Positions 31,970 through 36,980 of a DNA stretch of 36,980 bases are shown piece after piece. Position 1 is the first letter of the stretch. The number at the start of each line of letters is the position of its first letter. Both the position numbers and the translations under genes were made by a program. The notes under the pieces were generated by a model, which did no database searches, was not told the DNA's origin, and saw only the letters and a program-made list of their open reading frames with translations. The DNA is taken from the NCBI GenBank assembly GCA_003645615.1, contig QNBE01000006.1, positions 1 through 36,980 of the forward strand, given 5' to 3'. This stretch comes from Caldifarciminota bacterium. Lineage in GTDB: Bacteria > Hydrothermota > Tepidihabitantia > B36-G15.

Positions 31970-31989
31970 AATGGAATGAGGAGGATGAT

Positions 31990-34900
31990 ATGAAACGGAC
32001 CTATCTTGTGTTGATCATTGTCGGTGTCATCGCAATCGCCCTCTTCTCTCACTTCCAGTCACTCTCGATCAGGCGGGAGCGGGAGAAGGAGGCTGCCGGA
32101 CTGATGGTGAAGATCCAGCCCCAGGGTGAGCTGGAGGATTTCCCCGATGAGATGATCTTCCGCTTCAGGGAACCATTTCCAGGTGCAGAAGGGGTTGTGA
32201 TCCCTCCGGAGAGTATCAGGAACTTCTTAAGGATCGAGCCCGAGCTCAAGACCTCCGGACACTGGGTCTCAGAACAGACCTTCGAGCTTAAGCTTTCCGG
32301 ACTCAGACCGGATCAGTGGTATGAGGTCACCCTCTTCCGCATCCCATTGGTGAGTCAGGAGGAGTCGATCCCGCCCCAGCAGGTGAGGTTCAGGACACCA
32401 CCGTTTGCCCCCCTGACCGCAACCCTGGTCTCCCTGAGACGGGGCGAGGCCGAGATTGCGGTCGAGTTCAATCTCCCTCCGGATCCGGCCGGGATCGGTG
32501 AGTTCATCCAGGTCGTCGACTCCCGCCGGAAGGAGGTGAGGATCTCCAGCATCACCCCGGTAAGGGATAATAAGAAGATCATCCTCCTCAAGACACCGGT
32601 CCTTAGAGCACCCCAGCAGTATCAGGTTGTTCTGAAGAAGGGGCTGATCTCGGATCAGGGCTTCCCCCTCACCCGTGATTTTAGCCTCACCGTCCCGATC
32701 GGCTTTCCGGCCAATCCGCTCGGCTTTAATCGCTATGAGATCGAGGAGTCCGAGGAGGGCTATCTCGTCACCATCAGGATGTCCACACTAAGAGAGCCGA
32801 GATGTGAGATCGATGAGGAGGGTCTGAAGCAGCGGATCCGGATCCGACCCCAGCTCCCTTTCCAGGTCTCGGCCTCAGGGAGGAATATCTTCATCTTTGC
32901 CGATTTCATCCCGAAGAAGAGCTATGAGATCACCCTCAAGGCCGGGATCAGAACGAAGAAGAAGAGCAGGCTCCTGAGCGACCATAAATTCACCCTCACG
33001 GTTCCCGAGCCGAGGGAGGTGCTCCGTTTCCTCTATCAGGGGAGATATTTTGGCAAGGCCGGCTCCTGGCGACTTCCGGTCAGGGTCTCCCAGCTCGACA
33101 CCCTCAGGCTCAGCATCATCTATATGCCCCCGGCCAATCTCCTCTTCTGGCACCGGAAGGACTGGGGGAGGAAGTGGTCGATCCACAGCTATGGTGAGCC
33201 GGTGATCAGTGACCGGTTGATCCCGATCGAGGCCAGCCGCACCCGGGTGGTCTGGATCGATCTCAAGGAGTATCTCCCCACACCAGCCAAAGGGGTCTAT
33301 CTGGTCCAGGTCGAAGGGAGGACAAGGAAGAAGCGCTATCTCTCCGACCGGATTGCGGTGGTGATATCCGATCTCGGCCTGGTGGTGAAGTGGTCCGGCC
33401 AGGTGATCAATGTCTGGGCATTCGATACTAAGACGATGGAGCCGGTTGAGAATGTCGATATCGAGGTCCGGAGCCGGAAGAATTTCATCACCGGATCAGG
33501 CCGGACCGATGGCACCGGTTTTACCGCCATCCCGATCCAGAAGAAGGGAAGGGATGTATATCTGGTGACCGCAACCAAGGGGAAGGAGTGGACCTATCTC
33601 CTCGCCCCGGATCTGAGGCTTGCCCGGGAGGATTTTGATGTTGCCGGTGAGGATCCCGAGATCCCCTATCTCGGCTATCTCTATCCGGAGCGTGACCTCT
33701 ACCGGCCTGGTGAGGAGGTCCACTTTGCGGTTGTGGTCCGGGAGCCCAGGACCTACCATGGGGTATCGATACCGATCCGGGTCCTGATCCGGGATCCCAA
33801 GGGGAGCGACTGCTTAGCCCTTACCGGCAGGACCGATGAGTCCGGTCTGGCCCGGTTCACCTTCCCGACCAGCCCCTCAGCACCGACCGGTAAGTATCTC
33901 CTGATCCTCAAGGCGGGAGAGAGGACCCTCCACACCGGTGCGGTCTTTGTCGAGACCTTTGTCCCGGAGCGGATGAGGGTCGAGCTGAAGATTCCGGAAG
34001 AACCGGATATCTATACCGGCTTCCCGATTGAGCTCAGTGCTGAATACCTCTTCGGGGCCCCGGCCTCAGGTGAGGAGTATCGCATCCGGCTTGCAGCTGA
34101 GGAGATCAGGTTCCGGGCCCCGGGTTATTATGGCTATGCCTTCGGACCCTATCGGACCGATCAGACCAGGATCCCCTCCTATCGGATGGAACCGGTTACC
34201 GGAGAGCTCGACAATGAAGGCCGGGCTAAGGTGATGGCCAAGGTCGATCCTTCGGTCGTCTTCCAGGGTCCGGTCCAGCTCACCATCAATGCGACCGTGA
34301 GTGAGGGGGCGAGTGGCCGGGTGACATCGAAGACCATAACCAGGACCGTCCATCTCCGCCCCTTCTATATCGGCCTCAGGTCTGACCACCGGAGGATCTT
34401 CGAGGACTCACCGATCCGGATCAAGGGGGTCCTGCTCCGTCCGGATGGCTCACTCTATAAGAAGAAGACCGGGCTCAGATACCGGATCTACCGGCTCTCC
34501 TGGTCCTACAGCTACCATTATTATGAGGATTACAGCTGGGATGAGAGGCTCCAGCGGATCCCGGTCACCGAACTGAAACGGATCACCGCCCGGGATGGGA
34601 AGTTCTCCTTCACCTTCACTCCGAAGAGCTCCTACCACGACTATCTGATCGAGGTGGTCGATCCTTCAGGATTGACCCTGACCCAGCTCCGGCTTGCCGG
34701 CTGGGGATGGTGGTATGAGGAGGAGAAGGTGGAGTCGCCTGAGGTGGTCCGGCTCCGTCTCAATAAGAAGGTCTATGAGCCCGGTGATCTGGTTGAGGTG
34801 GAAGCGCTCCTCCCCTTTGAGGGTAAGATCCTCTGGACGGTCGAGCTCGACTCGATCTACCGGTCTGAGCTGACCGAGGCAAAGGGTGAGGTTGCCCGGT

Positions 34901-36980
34901 GGTCCTTCCGAGCCCCCTCAGGCCTCTCAACCGTCTATGTCTCCGCCCTCCTGCTCCGATCCGGAGGTAATTATCTGATCCAGCGTGGTTTCGGTCTGGA
35001 GCGGGTCAGGATCAGGCCGGGATCGGTCCGGCTCGGTCTGAAGCTCGATCTGCCCGAGCGGATCAGACCGGGTGAGGAGCTGGTGATCCGGGTGAAGGGC
35101 AGTGAGCGGTTTGAAGGGACGATTGCGGTGGTCGATGAGGGTATCCTCCAGATCACCAACTTCACCACCCCTGACCCCTATGAGAGGATCCTGAGGGATC
35201 TCAGGCTCCTGATCAACACCGCCGAGTCCTTCGGCTGGATCGTCCGGAAGTTCCTTGAGAAGACCGGTGGTGGTCTTTATGAGCGGGAGGAGGAGTTCCC
35301 CCAGCCGAGATTCGCCCGGATCGTCTCCTTCTGGTCCGGTATCCTGAAGAGCGATGGTAAAGGGAGGCTAACCTACCGGGTCCAGATCCCGCCCTATCAC
35401 GGCCGGCTCCGGGTGATGGTTGCCGGTGTGAATGAATCCCGGCTCGGTTCCGCTGAGGGCGAGGTCGTGGTTCGCTCCGATGTCGTCATCACCCCCACGA
35501 TCCCCAGATTCCTCCACACCGAGGATCGGTTCAGTTTCCCGATCACCCTGATCAACACAACACCTTCATCCCGAGAGACCAGGCTCCAGGTGAAGCTGAC
35601 CGGGGCAAGGATCGGGCGCGACCGGTTTACGGTCAAGCTTCCACCTCAGGGGAAGGAAACGGTCTGGATCGAGGGCAGGGCACTCGATCTCCCCGGTTCG
35701 GTCACAATCGAGATCACCGGCCGGACCGGATCAGAGCGGTATCAGGAGAGCTTTGAGATCCCCCTCTATCCCAACCTCCCCTACATCACCGGGTCGGAGT
35801 ATCTTGAGGTCAAACCGGGCCGGACCGATCTCAGCCCCCATTTCCAGGACTGGTATCCCAGGGCCCATCTTGCCCATCTCATCCTGGCCCCGATCCCGGC
35901 CCTCTCCCGCCTGAACCATCTCAGATATGTGATCCACTACCCCTACGGCTGTATCGAACAGACCTCAACCTCGACCTTCCTCCTCCTCAACCTCTCCCCC
36001 CTCCTCCCGGTGATCGATCCTGAGCTCAGTCAGGCCCGTTATCAGGATATGGTCAATTCCGGGATCCGGCGGATCATCTCGATGCAGACCCCATCCGGTG
36101 GTTTCGCCTTCTGGCCAGGAGGTGGTCGACCCCAGCCCTGGGCAAGTGGTTATGCAACCTTGGTCCTGATCGAGGCGAAGGAGGCCGGGTTCTTCATCCC
36201 CAAGGGGGTGATCGATGCCGCCCTCAACTATCTCGATGCCCTGCCTGAGAAGAGCGGGTTCATCTATTATGTCCTGGCCCGGGGTGGCCATCTCGCCCGG
36301 AGGCCGACCGTGGTGGATCGGCTTGTGGCCCGGGCCCGGAAGGAGGAGTTTGCCATCCCGAGCGGACTCTGGATCTGCGGTGCCATCCACTTTGCCGGAA
36401 GGACAGGGGCAGCAGGCCGTTGTCTTGAGGCGGTCCTTAAGAAGAGGGCACCGGTCGGGAGGAGATATTCCGGTGATTTCTACAGCCAGCTCCAGTATCA
36501 GGGGATGACCCTCTACCTCCTCCTCTCCATCGATCCGGAGCATGAGGCGGTGGCCGACCTCCTGACCAGGATCGCAACCGCTCTTGCCGGCAGGAGCTAT
36601 TATTACACCACCCAGGAGCTGGCCTGGTGTCTGGCCGGGATCGGGCAATATGCCCGGAAGGTCAGGGGTGAGTATCAGGCAAAGCTCAGGGTCGATGGCA
36701 AGCTCCGGCCGGCTAAGGAGAAGAACGGGATCTTCGCCTGGCATCTGAAGAATTGTGGCGGAAAGAGGGTTGAGCTGGAGCTGAAGTCAGGGTCCCCCCT
36801 CTTTCTGGGGATCGAGAATACCGGCTTCTCCCGGAAGGTGAGATCATTCCAGCCGGTCTTCAACCGGCTCTATCTCGAGAGGCGCCTCTACTCCTATACT
36901 GGCAAACCGGTCTCATCAGCCCGGACCGGTGATCTCCTGGTGATGAGGGTGAGGGTGCGGGGCAGTGGCTACTATCAGAA
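31990..36980 (+). CDS. Bacterial alpha-2-macroglobulin family protein (partial, runs off right edge)
   Basis: 1663 codons are present without a stop. The N-terminus MKRTYLVLIIVGVIAIALFS is a signal anchor with no lipobox cysteine, so it is probably tethered to the inner membrane rather than lipidated. Macroglobulin domains follow, with the hallmark GYLYPERDLYRPGEEVHFAV around residue 563. The alpha-2-macroglobulin domain DVVITPTIPRFLHTEDRF lies near 1160. The thioester motif GCIEQTS has Cys1321 (codon at 35950) at the start of an alpha-helical toroid. These proteins trap foreign proteases in the periplasm through bait cleavage and thioester attack. Often a penicillin-binding protein 1C gene follows, but the window ends first. 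Start chosen by GGAGG 5 nt upstream. Confidence 0.9.
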   Translation, partial: MKRTYLVLIIVGVIAIALFSHFQSLSIRREREKEAAGLMVKIQPQGELEDFPDEMIFRFREPFPGAEGVVIPPESIRNFLRIEPELKTSGHWVSEQTFELKLSGLRPDQWYEVTLFRIPLVSQEESIPPQQVRFRTPPFAPLTATLVSLRRGEAEIAVEFNLPPDPAGIGEFIQVVDSRRKEVRISSITPVRDNKKIILLKTPVLRAPQQYQVVLKKGLISDQGFPLTRDFSLTVPIGFPANPLGFNRYEIEESEEGYLVTIRMSTLREPRCEIDEEGLKQRIRIRPQLPFQVSASGRNIFIFADFIPKKSYEITLKAGIRTKKKSRLLSDHKFTLTVPEPREVLRFLYQGRYFGKAGSWRLPVRVSQLDTLRLSIIYMPPANLLFWHRKDWGRKWSIHSYGEPVISDRLIPIEASRTRVVWIDLKEYLPTPAKGVYLVQVEGRTRKKRYLSDRIAVVISDLGLVVKWSGQVINVWAFDTKTMEPVENVDIEVRSRKNFITGSGRTDGTGFTAIPIQKKGRDVYLVTATKGKEWTYLLAPDLRLAREDFDVAGEDPEIPYLGYLYPERDLYRPGEEVHFAVVVREPRTYHGVSIPIRVLIRDPKGSDCLALTGRTDESGLARFTFPTSPSAPTGKYLLILKAGERTLHTGAVFVETFVPERMRVELKIPEEPDIYTGFPIELSAEYLFGAPASGEEYRIRLAAEEIRFRAPGYYGYAFGPYRTDQTRIPSYRMEPVTGELDNEGRAKVMAKVDPSVVFQGPVQLTINATVSEGASGRVTSKTITRTVHLRPFYIGLRSDHRRIFEDSPIRIKGVLLRPDGSLYKKKTGLRYRIYRLSWSYSYHYYEDYSWDERLQRIPVTELKRITARDGKFSFTFTPKSSYHDYLIEVVDPSGLTLTQLRLAGWGWWYEEEKVESPEVVRLRLNKKVYEPGDLVEVEALLPFEGKILWTVELDSIYRSELTEAKGEVARWSFRAPSGLSTVYVSALLLRSGGNYLIQRGFGLERVRIRPGSVRLGLKLDLPERIRPGEELVIRVKGSERFEGTIAVVDEGILQITNFTTPDPYERILRDLRLLINTAESFGWIVRKFLEKTGGGLYEREEEFPQPRFARIVSFWSGILKSDGKGRLTYRVQIPPYHGRLRVMVAGVNESRLGSAEGEVVVRSDVVITPTIPRFLHTEDRFSFPITLINTTPSSRETRLQVKLTGARIGRDRFTVKLPPQGKETVWIEGRALDLPGSVTIEITGRTGSERYQESFEIPLYPNLPYITGSEYLEVKPGRTDLSPHFQDWYPRAHLAHLILAPIPALSRLNHLRYVIHYPYGCIEQTSTSTFLLLNLSPLLPVIDPELSQARYQDMVNSGIRRIISMQTPSGGFAFWPGGGRPQPWASGYATLVLIEAKEAGFFIPKGVIDAALNYLDALPEKSGFIYYVLARGGHLARRPTVVDRLVARARKEEFAIPSGLWICGAIHFAGRTGAAGRCLEAVLKKRAPVGRRYSGDFYSQLQYQGMTLYLLLSIDPEHEAVADLLTRIATALAGRSYYYTTQELAWCLAGIGQYARKVRGEYQAKLRVDGKLRPAKEKNGIFAWHLKNCGGKRVELELKSGSPLFLGIENTGFSRKVRSFQPVFNRLYLERRLYSYTGKPVSSARTGDLLVMRVRVRGSGYYQ

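Noticed and set aside
31971-31979. Micro-ORF ATG-GAA-TGA just upstream of the alpha-2-macroglobulin gene
   Set aside because: Its ATG starts only 2 bases after the -10 hexamer, upstream of the predicted transcription start near 31976, so it is probably not in the mRNA.

Overview
The window is dense bacterial chromosome, GC-rich by eye apart from the segment around 240-840. Several secreted proteins end in a short beta-sandwich tail of the type that closes in GIYFLRL or GVYFITIR followed by a basic end (type IX secretion-like sorting domain). A gingipain-type C25 peptidase, an LVIVD-repeat propeller, Asp-box (BNR) propellers and parallel beta-helix proteins are also present. This combination points to the FCB-like or candidate-phylum bacteria (WOR-3/Stahlbacteria or relatives). 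That placement is an inference from gene content; there is no rRNA in the window.

Layout. 1-214: start of lexA (minus), with its operator and promoter. 410-842: remnant of a nucleotidyltransferase-fold gene. 834-3029: OmpA-type outer-membrane protein (minus). 3108-3743: small secreted protein. 6292-3724: minus-strand operon (secreted beta-sandwich protein, BNR propeller, isochorismatase-like hydrolase). 6388-6690: rpsT and its terminator, followed by about 250 bp of short tandem repeats with a palindrome inserted. 7109-10442: an ARPP-1-family gene translationally overlapped by a fusion of a Ser/Thr protein kinase with a UvrD-type helicase. 10484-12183: MgtC-like membrane protein and B12-binding radical SAM protein. 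12349-19555: run of four secreted proteins (two sister beta-helix proteins, a repeat protein interrupted by an in-frame TGA, a C25 peptidase) closed by a strong terminator. 19645-20481: agmatinase-family enzyme. 23303-20457: STAND ATPase/SARP regulator (minus). 30062-23334: seven-gene minus operon (lipoprotein, LVIVD propeller, lipB, lipA, thiamine-binding protein, mnmA, rtcA). 31820-30255: BNR propeller with sorting tail (minus). 31990-36980: alpha-2-macroglobulin, running off the right edge.

Two things stand out. First, the kinase-helicase fusion at 7950-10442: all key motifs of a Hanks-type kinase and of a superfamily 1A helicase are in one uninterrupted reading frame, overlapping an ARPP-1 gene. 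It is the best candidate here for an undescribed system, possibly for conflict or DNA-damage signalling. Second, promoter architecture: eight genes (lexA, the OmpA-like gene, the 3108 gene, rpsT, ARPP-1, mgtC-like, the agmatinase, the STAND regulator) have a near-consensus -35, a 16-bp spacer (17 in one) and a -10 whose last base is only 5-8 nt before the ATG. This predicts leaderless mRNAs. Four other transcription units have the same promoter but carry a Shine-Dalgarno in a leader of roughly 10-15 nt. The lexA operator, an 18-bp perfect palindrome, sits on the predicted transcription start and covers the start codon.
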